This document shows positions 1 to 7,788 of a stretch of DNA of 57,468 nt, in pieces. A program made the position numbers and the translations under genes. Source of the DNA: Ignavibacteriota bacterium. GTDB taxonomy: Bacteria; Bacteroidota; Ignavibacteria; UBA10030. The notes below the pieces were generated by a model, which made no database searches, was not told the origin of the DNA, and saw only the letters and a program-made list of their open reading frames with translations. The stretch lies in NCBI GenBank assembly GCA_003170475.1, contig PMZI01000040.1:1-57468 (forward strand), given 5' to 3'. How positions within the stretch are numbered: the first letter of the stretch is position 1; each line of letters opens with the position of its first letter.

Positions 1-510
1 TCAGCGACGAAGGACAAGCAACAAAACATAGGCACGAACCCCACGGTTGTGTTCAACACGGTGAATGCTACAGTACAACTAAAGAACAGTCTGGGAGCGT
101 TCATCGATCAAGGGACAGTGCAATACTACTTCAGCTCGTGGAAGGCGCTCGGCAACACAATGAATGCTGTGGCCAGCAAAGAACTGCTGCCTACGAGCTA
201 CACATTCCGAATGGCTTATGCGACCGTGACGAACGACAGGGTGCAGGACATCTCGACGAACAGCACGGTGAGCTTCTCCACCGTCCTGTGCACGGTGACG
301 GTTAAGAACGGTCAGGGGCAACCTGTCGATGGGGCCCAGGTGAGCTACTACTTCAGCTCCTGGGTGCCGATCGGGGCGACTGTCGGTGGTGAGGTAACGA
401 AAGAGCTGCTGCCTGCGAACCTGACATTCAGGGCAACCATCGGCTCGGCGACGCAGAACAAGGTGCAGAATATTGGCACGAATGCGTTGGTGGAGTTTAG
501 CGTACAGTAG
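1..510 (+). CDS. Tandem-repeat surface/secreted protein, C-terminal part (partial)
   Basis: The reading frame is open from the first base of the window, so this is the 3' part of a longer gene. The visible protein holds two full copies and the tail of a third copy of a repeat of about 75 residues. Each copy runs from a VTVKN/VQLKN-like strand through a YYFSSW motif, a KELLP motif and a closing QNIGTN or QDISTN motif. The alternating hydrophobic pattern suggests an Ig-like or carbohydrate-binding-like beta-sandwich. I infer an extracellular or cell-surface protein; the N-terminal domains are outside the window. No sorting domain follows the last repeat, and the protein stops right after the final strand at TAG (508-510). 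Function not recognised. Confidence 0.75.
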   Translation, partial: SATKDKQQNIGTNPTVVFNTVNATVQLKNSLGAFIDQGTVQYYFSSWKALGNTMNAVASKELLPTSYTFRMAYATVTNDRVQDISTNSTVSFSTVLCTVTVKNGQGQPVDGAQVSYYFSSWVPIGATVGGEVTKELLPANLTFRATIGSATQNKVQNIGTNALVEFSVQ

Positions 511-536
511 AATGGTCGGGCTCTAACGAATAACAA

Positions 537-685
537 GTCATCCTGAGCGAGTGAGTCATGACGCTTTGTGTCGGGACGAAGGAGTCGAAGGATGCAACAA
601 GCCAGCTAGGTGCACCCTTCGACGGAGTTTACCCCGGCCGACCCACCCCGAGTTCTGTTCTTGGGGAGGCGGGGCTCAGGGTGAC
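537..685. repeat. Inverted-repeat-bounded intergenic element
   Basis: The element is bounded by GTCATCCTGAGC (537-548) and GCTCAGGGTGAC (674-685), an inverted repeat matching at 11 of 12 positions. The inside carries further complementary pieces (TCGAAGGATG / CCCTTCGAC). It belongs with the CCTGAGCG elements near 26.8 and 35.7 kb. It contains no gene, but by chance it extends the frame of the next gene upstream. Confidence 0.6.
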
Positions 686-737
686 GCTGTTCTTTTTCTG
701 GCTTCTGTATTCTGACTCATTTCGGAAGGAAATGAAC

Positions 738-1373
738 ATGAGAACACTCGTTACGTTAATCCTATTCGTTGCCTCCGTCGCCATCGGTCAAACCACTTAT
801 CAACTACCATTCGCCTCATCAGGCAACACCATAGAGCTTGCGGTGGCGAACACGGCGGCGTTGGGTGTCGCGGGAGTGAAAGTCAATGCGACGAACGTCC
901 CGACCTGGCTCAAATTCGCGGGACTGGAGCAAAAAGTCGGAATGTTGAAGCCACAGCAGGAGGCACCGGCGACGTTTTCGTTTTCCGTGGATAAGATGGC
1001 TCCGGTAAAGCAGAACCAAACGCTAAAGTTTGTCATCTCTGCTCCGACTGGTGAAACATGGACAAAGGAGATCACGATTGCTGTCAGTTCTCCCGAGAAG
1101 TTCGAGGTGTTCCAGAACTATCCCAACCCGTTCAATCCAAGCACAACCATCAGCTACCAGCTCACGGCGAACAGCAAAGTGAACCTGAAGATCTTCAATA
1201 TGCTTGGCCAGGAGGTGGCATCTCTGGTCGATGGTGACCGACTGGCCGGATATCACCAGGAGGTGTGGGATGCGACGCGGTGCTCAAGTGGCGTGTATGT
1301 GTATCAGCTTGTTGCGTCGGATGATCACGGGATGAAGCAGGTTGCACGGAAGAGGATGATGCTGTTGAAATGA
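738..1373 (+). CDS. Small secreted protein with T9SS type A sorting domain
   Basis: A 211-residue protein with an N-terminal signal peptide (MRTLVTLILFVASVAIG, cleavage near GQ), a middle domain of about 95 residues rich in beta-strand residues, and a C-terminal sorting domain. The sorting domain opens with FQNYPNPFNPSTTISYQL near residue 130, has LKIFNMLGQEV, and ends KRMMLLK. In this lineage such domains direct export through the type IX system and cleavage or anchoring at the surface. I chose the start at 738 because GGAAGGA (724-730) lies 7 bases upstream; the frame stays open upstream only because it crosses a repeat element. The middle domain is not recognised. Confidence 0.85.
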   Translation: MRTLVTLILFVASVAIGQTTYQLPFASSGNTIELAVANTAALGVAGVKVNATNVPTWLKFAGLEQKVGMLKPQQEAPATFSFSVDKMAPVKQNQTLKFVISAPTGETWTKEITIAVSSPEKFEVFQNYPNPFNPSTTISYQLTANSKVNLKIFNMLGQEVASLVDGDRLAGYHQEVWDATRCSSGVYVYQLVASDDHGMKQVARKRMMLLK

Positions 1374-1401
1374 AATCGAGGTCTCGTTCTTCGATTTATC
1401 A

Positions 1402-1435
1402 CCAAGCCCTGGCAGAGCCCGGGGTTTGGCGTTTC
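1402..1435 (+). terminator. Hairpin terminator after the T9SS cargo gene
   Basis: CCAAGCCCTGG and CCGGGGTTTGG can form an 11-bp stem with two G-T pairs, followed by CGTTT. It sits between two convergent genes. The T tract is short. Confidence 0.5.
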
Positions 1436-1444
1436 TGAACAGGT

Positions 1445-1684
1445 CTAGGCCTTGAGCTTCAGCACTGCAAACAGCTCTTTGCGAACCTTGCCTGGTAACC
1501 GCGGTTTTGGCGTGGTGGAGTACAGCGTAATGGTTTTGCGCAGGCTATCGAGGTAGGCTGTGCAGTTCGGACATTTCTCAAGATGGCGTTTGAGCTCACG
1601 GCATTTGGCAGACGTGAGCTTGGTATCGAGCTCCTCGCAAATGTGGTTCAGGACGTCGTGGCAGCGAACAGTTTTATTTTTCAT
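1445..1684 (-). CDS. Zinc-finger anti-sigma factor (zf-HC2 type)
   Basis: A 79-residue soluble protein with the zf-HC2 signature HLEKCPNC (His-x3-Cys-x2-Cys) at about residues 34-41 and an upstream Cys in KCRELKRH. ZAS-domain proteins bind an ECF sigma factor and block its contact with core RNA polymerase. Its ATG overlaps the sigma stop as ATGA (1681-1684), so the two are translationally coupled, the usual layout for a sigma/anti-sigma pair. No membrane segment follows the zinc finger, so signal sensing, if any, is cytoplasmic, for example redox release of zinc (inference). Confidence 0.85.
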   Translation of the reverse strand: MKNKTVRCHDVLNHICEELDTKLTSAKCRELKRHLEKCPNCTAYLDSLRKTITLYSTTPKPRLPGKVRKELFAVLKLKA

Positions 1685-2277
1685 GCGGTCATGTAAGGAT
1701 TGAGTTGTTCGCGCAGGAAGACCCGGGCTCGTCGTAGTCGCGATTTCACCGCCGGCACACTCAGCTTCAGTATTTTTCCTGTTTCCTCAGCGGACATTCC
1801 TTCGACATCACGCAAAACAAAAACGACCCTGTACTCATACGGCAACCGTTGAATCGCTTCATCGAGCACGGTTCGCAGTTCCTTGTCCATCACGGAATCC
1901 AAAGGCGTCTCTTTCCATGAGGGAATGGTCTGCACAGAGTGATCGTGATCTGAACCATCGTGACTCTCCGGCGGCAGTTCGATGGACACGGAAGCCTGAT
2001 CCAGCTTGCGCCGTCGTCGTTTCATCTTGCAGCTGTTGGTAACAATGCTGTAAAGCCATGTTGTGAACTTCGACCTCCCGTCAAACTGATGGAGCTTCCT
2101 GAAGACATTGATAAACGTATCCTGCCACGTCTCGCTCGCCTTCTCCTCGTCCCTACAGACCTTGAACGCAAAGCTGTACACGAGGGACTCGTACCTCTTC
2201 ACAAGCTCCGTGAAGGCTCGCTCTTCGCCTTTCTTTGCTCGTTTGATCAATTCTTCGTCGGACACGTGTGTGGTCAT
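1681..2277 (-). CDS. ECF-family RNA polymerase sigma factor
   Basis: A 198-residue sigma-70 family protein. Region 2 is seen in ELVKRYESLVYSFAFKVCRD and FTTWLYSIVTNSCKMKRRRR; region 4 in LPYEYRVVFVLRDVEGMSAE followed by the helix-turn-helix KLSVPAVKSRLRRAR. An acidic, His-rich linker (ESHDGSDHDHS) joins them. I chose the ATG at 2277 because the longer frame runs back into the oxidoreductase gene, which ends 19 bases upstream; no strong Shine-Dalgarno is visible, consistent with translational coupling. It is the third gene of a four-gene minus-strand operon, directly followed by its anti-sigma factor. Autoregulation is likely but not shown. Confidence 0.92.
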   Translation of the reverse strand: MTTHVSDEELIKRAKKGEERAFTELVKRYESLVYSFAFKVCRDEEKASETWQDTFINVFRKLHQFDGRSKFTTWLYSIVTNSCKMKRRRRKLDQASVSIELPPESHDGSDHDHSVQTIPSWKETPLDSVMDKELRTVLDEAIQRLPYEYRVVFVLRDVEGMSAEETGKILKLSVPAVKSRLRRARVFLREQLNPYMTA

Positions 2278-2296
2278 GGGTGGTGGGAGCGATCGG

Positions 2297-3559
2297 TCAG
2301 GATGCGAAGTCTTCAAGAATTGCCTCGGCTGTTCTCCGACCCGAGACGAGAGCACCGTGAATGGAAGCAATATCGCGGTGATCGCCGCACACATACAATC
2401 CCGGCTGCATTCTTACGGGTTTCTGCGGCTGAGAGAGAGCTGGGAACGCCTGGCTCGGCAAAGCGTGATGAATCCTGTACGTTCGAAAGGACCTCCACGA
2501 GTCGACTTTCTGTCCAAACCAGGATTTGAGTTGAGAGCGAACGGGAACTTCGAGTGTCTTGTTGTCTTCTTTGGGGATCCCAAGAATCGAAACAGAAATG
2601 AGCGATGACCCTGCTGGCGCATACGTTGGTGCCACGGAACTGGGCACACAGAGGTTGTTGATGAGTCCGGATCCGTCGCCATTCAATGCTAGAATCGGTG
2701 AACCCAGAGGATCATAGTCCGCCACAAAATACATGCAGGTCGTGCCGCAAGAGACCACAGGTTTCAATCCGGGGATCAATCGGCATGCTTCGGGTCCTTC
2801 TGTCGCAACCACAACTGCGCGGGCTTTGAGCCGTTCGCCATACTCCAATGTCACTATGGTTGGGGAAACGCTCATAACTTTGGTATTCAATCGAACCGAG
2901 TCCGGAGGCAGCGCACTCGCCAGTTGATCCGGGATTGCTCCCATTCCATTCGCGGGAAGGGAAGCATTGCCATCGCAGAACATCTTGAAGGCGAATTCAA
3001 ACATTCTGCTGGAAACCTTCAGTCCCCTCTCAAGAAAAATGCCCCGGAGGAACGGGCGAAACAGTGTCGCAACGATCGTCGGGGAGAATCCTTGCTTCTG
3101 CAGAGCGTCGAGGGCGGTTCGTTCCTCGCGCTTGAAGATCGAGTCGATCGATTGTCTGTGAAGGCGCTGACGAAGTACGAGAAGCCGAAACTTGTCCCGC
3201 ATTGTCCCGATGGGAGTGAAGAGAGCTTCAAAAGCTTCAAGAGGTTTCCGAACAGGGTCCGCGACGCGGTAGGAATGATCGTCGATCCGAAGGAGAACTC
3301 CCGGGAAGAATGCGTGCAGGTCAAGCTTGGTGTAGTCCAGCACCCGCTGGGCTTCGGGATACGCAGTCTGCAGGACCTGGAAGCCGCGGTCCAGAAGAAA
3401 TCCTGATACTCGGTCTGTTCGTACCCGGCCTCCAACGCCGTCCGACGCTTCGATGATCTGGAATGAAATGCCATTCTGCTGGAGATGCCGTGCGCACGCC
3501 AGCCCTGCCAGTCCACCGCCGACAATCACGACATCCGGATCTGATCGCAGGGCAGACAC
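2297..3559 (-). CDS. FAD-dependent amine oxidase / phytoene desaturase-like oxidoreductase
   Basis: A 420-residue flavoprotein. The N-terminal Rossmann motif VVIVGGGLAGLACARHL binds the ADP part of FAD, then comes an Asp/Glu-rich IIEASDGVGGRVRTD typical of the amine oxidase/desaturase superfamily. The C-terminal LYVCGDHRDIASIHGALVSG is the second FAD contact. The substrate cannot be told; relatives include NAD(P)-binding proteins of carotenoid, polyamine and protoporphyrinogen chemistry. The GTG start overlaps the stop of the asparaginase gene (TAGTG), so translation is coupled. The gene sits upstream of the ECF sigma factor, which hints that the enzyme belongs to the response that sigma factor controls (inference). 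Confidence 0.85.
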   Translation of the reverse strand: MSALRSDPDVVIVGGGLAGLACARHLQQNGISFQIIEASDGVGGRVRTDRVSGFLLDRGFQVLQTAYPEAQRVLDYTKLDLHAFFPGVLLRIDDHSYRVADPVRKPLEAFEALFTPIGTMRDKFRLLVLRQRLHRQSIDSIFKREERTALDALQKQGFSPTIVATLFRPFLRGIFLERGLKVSSRMFEFAFKMFCDGNASLPANGMGAIPDQLASALPPDSVRLNTKVMSVSPTIVTLEYGERLKARAVVVATEGPEACRLIPGLKPVVSCGTTCMYFVADYDPLGSPILALNGDGSGLINNLCVPSSVAPTYAPAGSSLISVSILGIPKEDNKTLEVPVRSQLKSWFGQKVDSWRSFRTYRIHHALPSQAFPALSQPQKPVRMQPGLYVCGDHRDIASIHGALVSGRRTAEAILEDFAS

Positions 3560-4050
3560 TATTTTGTGATCTCCTCGAATTCACCTGTCTGTCTGTTCTT
3601 CCGAACATTGGTCCAGGGCAAGCACTTTCCGTTCATCGCAATGTACACTCCGTGGGGAAGCGTCTGAACAAAGGCAAGCGCGCTTCCGAGATTGAAAAGA
3701 CCGTCGGAACTCCCAAACTTGTACGGAATCATCGCTCCGGTCAGCACAATCGTCTTGTCCTTCAGTTTCTGCCCGAGGACGCGTGCCGTGACCTCCATCG
3801 TGTCGGTCCCGTGGGTGATCAGGATCTTGTCCTCGGTGGATTTCGAGCAATGGTCCAGAATGATTTGGCGGTCCTGCTCAGTCATTTCGAGACTGTCCAC
3901 CATCATCAGCGTCCTGATATCTACGGTGACTTTGGATCTGCCAAGGGACAGCATCTCTTTCAGGTGCGTGTCTTTGAAATAGAGCTTCCCGTCGAGTTCA
4001 TTGTATTCTTTGTCAAATGTGCCGCCTGTGACAAATACTCTGATCTTCAT
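3559..4050 (-). CDS. Short (single-domain) asparaginase-like protein
   Basis: A 163-residue protein carrying only the N-terminal domain of the asparaginase/glutaminase family. FVTGGTFDK holds the first nucleophile Thr, THGTDTM the second Thr/Asp pair, and LTGAMIP is also conserved. Full-length asparaginases are about 330 residues with a second domain; stand-alone N-domains of about 160 residues are known as a separate subfamily, so this need not be a truncation. Start 4050 is chosen because CAGGA lies 6 bases upstream. No signal peptide, so cytoplasmic. First gene of the operon with the FAD oxidoreductase, sigma and anti-sigma genes. Whether it hydrolyses asparagine is unproven. Confidence 0.85.
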   Translation of the reverse strand: MKIRVFVTGGTFDKEYNELDGKLYFKDTHLKEMLSLGRSKVTVDIRTLMMVDSLEMTEQDRQIILDHCSKSTEDKILITHGTDTMEVTARVLGQKLKDKTIVLTGAMIPYKFGSSDGLFNLGSALAFVQTLPHGVYIAMNGKCLPWTNVRKNRQTGEFEEITK

Positions 4051-4316
4051 GTTCATTCCTGAGAAAACCGCGGTCACTGTAATTGATGAGCCCAAATGTA
4101 GTGTTTTGAATTCAGAATAGCCAAGCCTCTGCCGATCCCCGCGCTGTTGCGTTTGTGACGCTCAAGAGCGAACTTAGGAAGAAGAATTCTGGCACCTCCC
4201 GATTAAACCGGCCTGGTGGTTTTAGCGTCGAATCACAGTCAGGCAACAAGTCAATGGTCTGACAAGGTGGGTTGAGGATGTTCAGCAATTGTCTGTCATT
4301 GAGAAGGGAATCACGT

Positions 4317-5282
4317 ATGAAAAAGTCACTGTTGCTCATCGCTCTGGTGGTGTTCGCCGGAAGCACGGCGTTTTCTCAGGGGAGAGTGATCGATCAGAAA
4401 ACGAAAGATGCGCTCAAGGAACTCTACAAGGGAGTCCGTGATTATGCTCAGGGGAACATCATCCCGAAAATGAAAGGTTGGAAAGGCACGCTGGACCATT
4501 CCATGACCGCGGACGACCTCGGTGCGATGAATCTTCTGCGTGATCGTGCCGCACAACTTAAAGTGAAAGGAAAGAGACTCACACTCGCTTTGAGAAACGC
4601 GGTGCAGAACAACAATCCGGGCGACATAAGGAAGTACCGGCAAATGATCACAGCCCTTGCTGCGGATCGGCAGGCGCTCCTCAAAGATCTCAAACCTCTC
4701 GGTGCCAAGTACAGAGCTACGCTGGTAAGTATCGGTACGGAAGCAAAGCCATACGGCACGGAATGGAAAGACGGCATCAAAAAAGTTGGATTGGCATGGT
4801 ATGCGACTCACAAAGACGATCTGAGCATAGGATTCAAGGCGGCTCTGGTGAAGGGGATCGAACGACTCAAGGCGCTCGGGGCGTTGCTCGGCGAAGATAT
4901 GAAAGGAAAGCTCGCTGTTGCCAAATTCATGCTTTGGGACGGACAGGATCTGCCGGAGACGAGCCAGATGTTGAGCGATGACACTCCCAATTCAGGAAGC
5001 TCAGACAATGTGACGCCGGAAGGCTACGCATTGGAGACCAACTATCCGAATCCATTTAATCCATCGACGAAGATATCGTTCACGATTCCAAAAGCGGATC
5101 ATGTTTACCTCGTTGTCTACGATATGCTCGGCAAAGAAGTCAGCACCCTTGTCGACTCTGATCTTGGTGCCGGGACTCACTCGATTACGTTTGAGGGAAA
5201 GAACCTCGCCAGCGGCACATACATTTACAGAATTCGCAGCGGTGAGTTTGTGCAGGAAAAGACGATGCAGTTGATAAAGTAA
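4317..5282 (+). CDS. Secreted helical protein with T9SS sorting domain
   Basis: A 321-residue protein: signal peptide MKKSLLLIALVVFAGSTAFSQ, then about 215 mostly helical, Lys/Leu-rich residues, then a C-terminal T9SS domain (LETNYPNPFNPSTKISF ... GTYIYRIRSG ... KTMQLIK). The helical part has no motif I recognise; its rhythm (YKGVRDY, LRDRAAQLK, RKYRQMITALAADRQALLKD) suggests a helical bundle. GAGAAGGGA (4301-4309) precedes the ATG by about 7 bases, which decides the start. A strong terminator follows, so it is probably a single-gene unit. Likely exported to the surface or medium. Confidence 0.85.
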   Translation: MKKSLLLIALVVFAGSTAFSQGRVIDQKTKDALKELYKGVRDYAQGNIIPKMKGWKGTLDHSMTADDLGAMNLLRDRAAQLKVKGKRLTLALRNAVQNNNPGDIRKYRQMITALAADRQALLKDLKPLGAKYRATLVSIGTEAKPYGTEWKDGIKKVGLAWYATHKDDLSIGFKAALVKGIERLKALGALLGEDMKGKLAVAKFMLWDGQDLPETSQMLSDDTPNSGSSDNVTPEGYALETNYPNPFNPSTKISFTIPKADHVYLVVYDMLGKEVSTLVDSDLGAGTHSITFEGKNLASGTYIYRIRSGEFVQEKTMQLIK

Positions 5283-5310
5283 TTTACGTTCGCCTCAAGT
5301 GAAGATCTTG

Positions 5311-5336
5311 AAGCCCCCGCGAGGGGGCTTTTTTAT
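5311..5336 (+). terminator. Rho-independent terminator
   Basis: AAGCCCCC-GCGA-GGGGGCTT followed by TTTT, a perfect GC-rich stem with T tail, about 30 bases after the T9SS cargo gene. Confidence 0.92.
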
Positions 5337-5458
5337 GTCAGTCGGGCTCTCATCTTCGCACTCCTTTTCGTATATTCTCACCACGGCAATCCCCGAGGCA
5401 GTCTGCGTGCTGTTTTTCTGGTTACGGTTTGCGCTCATGCTTTCTTAATCACTAGGAC

Positions 5459-5569
5459 TCATCTCAAAAACCGATGTCACTCCCGAATGTCCTTATCGGG
5501 AGTCCAGAACGCGCTGTCTGGATTCCCGCTTAAAACGAGCGGGAATGACTGTTGTCCTTTTTGAGATGG
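5459..5569. repeat. MITE-like nested inverted repeat
   Basis: Outer arms ATCTCAAAAA (5461-5470) and TTTTTGAGAT (5559-5568) are perfectly complementary; inside them GTCACTCCCG and CGGGAATGAC form an inner inverted repeat, with a further GGATTCCCGC...GCGGGAATGAC hairpin. About 110 bp, no gene. The inner motif recurs at 29829-29862. With the preceding terminator it fills the non-coding gap at 5283-5614. Confidence 0.65.
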
Positions 5570-5614
5570 TTTCTAATCACCACTCACTATTTGATGCTCA
5601 ACGCTTAGTACCTC

Positions 5615-7567
5615 TTGCTCTCCCTCGAACACATAGTGCTCCAATTCGGAGGTCGTGTCTTGTTCAGCGACCTTTCCTGCATGATCAGTCCACACGACCG
5701 CATTGGATTGGTGGGTTCGAACGGCACCGGGAAAACAACACTCCTCAAGATTATCACCGGCCTGGTGCAGGCCGATTCAGGTGCCGTCAGCAAGGCGAAG
5801 TTTGTGACGGTGGGGTATCTGCAACAAGAAGGAATCGCGGTCTCCGGAAAAACGCTCTATGAAGAGGCAGCCTCCGCTTTCGAGGATGTTCTTGAGATTC
5901 AGCAGGAACTCGAAGAGGTGCATCGGAGTCTTGAACGGCTTGATCCGAGATCGCCGGAGCACGCAGAAACGATTGAAATCTACGGCGAGCTTCAGCACAA
6001 GCTGGAGGACCTGGACGCCTTTCGGATGAAGTCAAAAGTCGAACGGGTGCTGATGGGACTCGGGTTCTCCGTATCGGATCTCACCCGCATGACGGAGGAG
6101 TTCAGCGGCGGGTGGCAAATGCGTATCGAACTTGCAAAGTTGCTGCTCCGTGAGCCTTCGGTGCTCCTTCTGGACGAGCCGACAAATCATCTCGATCTCG
6201 AAACCTTGCAGTGGCTGGAAGACTACCTGAGGAGCTACCACGGGGCTGTCGTCCTTGTATCACACGACAGGACATTCCTTGACAATCTCTGCTCAAGGAC
6301 GTTCGCGCTGACCATGACGAGACTCGAGCAGTATTCGGGGAATTATTCCTTCTACGAGACCGAAAGCGTGAAACGCCGCGAGCTTCAGATCCAGGCGATG
6401 AAGAACCAACAGCAGCGCTTGAAGGAGACGCAGGAGTTTATCGAGCGATTTCGATACAAGGCGTCCAAGGCGCGTCAGGTCCAAAGTCGTGTGAAGCAGC
6501 TGGAAAAAGTCGAGATCATCGAAATTGAACCCGAGGAGAGCGGCATCAGGTTCGAGTTTCCAAAGCCGCCACCGAGCGGCCGCGTGGTGATGGAACTGCG
6601 GGACCTTGGTAAGAGCTATGGACCGATCGAGGTCTTCGAAAGCCTCGATTACAAAGTCGAGCGAGGGGACAGGATTGCCGTGGTCGGACTCAACGGAGCC
6701 GGAAAGTCGACGCTCTCGAGGATCGTTGCGGGGACTGAGTCATTCAACTCCGGACATCGTATTGTCGGTCACAATGTAACGCTCTCCTATTTCGCGCAGC
6801 ATCAGGCCGAAGAGCTCGATCCATCCAAGGAAGTCCTTGATACCATCGAGGAGATTGCCGAAGGGGACATCCGGAGGCGACTCCGCTCGCTGCTCGGTGC
6901 GTTCCTCTTTCATGATGATGATGTGTTCAAGAAAGTCTCCGTTCTCTCCGGCGGCGAGAAAAGCCGGGTTGCCCTGGCAAAGATGCTCCTGAAGCCGGCA
7001 AACTTCCTGATCCTCGACGAGCCCACGAATCACCTCGACATGAAATCGAAGAAAGTCCTGCAGGAAGCCCTTCGCGATTATGACGGGACCTTCCTGATCG
7101 TCTCCCACGACCGGTCTTTCCTCGATCCGATTGTCAGCAAAGTGTTGGAGGTTGGGAATGGAACGGTGAAGACCTTCATCGGCAACATTTCGGACTACCT
7201 CGCCAAGAAACGGGAAGAAAGAGAAGCGTCGGTGAAAACCGAGGCCGCAGAAAAAAAGGCGTCGTCCGGATTCGAGATGAGCGAAAAAGACCGGAAACGG
7301 ATTGAAGCCGAGCACCGCCAGCAACTTTCCGTGAAACTCCGGCCGCTCAAACAAAAAGTCGAGACGATCGAGCGCGAGATTGAGAAACTTGAGGCGCGTC
7401 ATAAGGAGATTGAAACATCGATGCTCGATCCGGAACTTTACAAGAATGGCGCCGAAGCAAAGAGGATCTCTGTAGAACGGAAGGAACTCGAGCAACTCCT
7501 TGCAAGGGCTTATGATGCGTGGGACACACTTCAGAGCGAGATGGAAAGAGTGCGCACCGAGAGCTGA
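5615..7567 (+). CDS. ABC-F family ATPase (tandem ATP-binding cassettes)
   Basis: A 650-residue soluble protein with two ATP-binding cassettes and no membrane segment. Cassette 1 has Walker A GSNGTGKTT (about residue 35), signature FSGGWQMR and Walker B LLLDEPTNHLD; cassette 2 has GLNGAGKST (about 360), LSGGEKSRVALAKML and LILDEPTNHLD. The EQ2-type linker is basic, and a C-terminal coiled coil (about 560-645) follows, as in Uup/YheS-like members. ABC-F proteins act on the ribosome, relieving stalling or, in some branches, protecting against antibiotics. The start is TTG at 5615: a TAG stop lies three codons upstream and no ATG is available before the conserved MLSLEHIVLQFGGR opening. Confidence 0.93.
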   Translation: MLSLEHIVLQFGGRVLFSDLSCMISPHDRIGLVGSNGTGKTTLLKIITGLVQADSGAVSKAKFVTVGYLQQEGIAVSGKTLYEEAASAFEDVLEIQQELEEVHRSLERLDPRSPEHAETIEIYGELQHKLEDLDAFRMKSKVERVLMGLGFSVSDLTRMTEEFSGGWQMRIELAKLLLREPSVLLLDEPTNHLDLETLQWLEDYLRSYHGAVVLVSHDRTFLDNLCSRTFALTMTRLEQYSGNYSFYETESVKRRELQIQAMKNQQQRLKETQEFIERFRYKASKARQVQSRVKQLEKVEIIEIEPEESGIRFEFPKPPPSGRVVMELRDLGKSYGPIEVFESLDYKVERGDRIAVVGLNGAGKSTLSRIVAGTESFNSGHRIVGHNVTLSYFAQHQAEELDPSKEVLDTIEEIAEGDIRRRLRSLLGAFLFHDDDVFKKVSVLSGGEKSRVALAKMLLKPANFLILDEPTNHLDMKSKKVLQEALRDYDGTFLIVSHDRSFLDPIVSKVLEVGNGTVKTFIGNISDYLAKKREEREASVKTEAAEKKASSGFEMSEKDRKRIEAEHRQQLSVKLRPLKQKVETIEREIEKLEARHKEIETSMLDPELYKNGAEAKRISVERKELEQLLARAYDAWDTLQSEMERVRTES

Positions 7568-7788
7568 ATGCGCCTCTGCTCGCGCCCGTTGCGTGTAGGA
7601 CAGGATGTCATCTTCTCCTACAGTTGATTCTCACAAATGCCACGCCAAACGATATTCCGAATGATAGTCGTGCAGGTCTTGATTTTCTTTTATAGATTGC
7701 AGGCGATTCAGCAGAAACCTTTTCGACAATACACGCACCGAGTTACGTCAGAGCGATCCCAGTTCATCATCATTAAAGGTCTCCAACC

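Noticed and set aside
558-737. Upstream extension of the first T9SS cargo gene
   Set aside because: The extension translates an inverted-repeat element; the signal peptide and ribosome-binding site place the start at 738.
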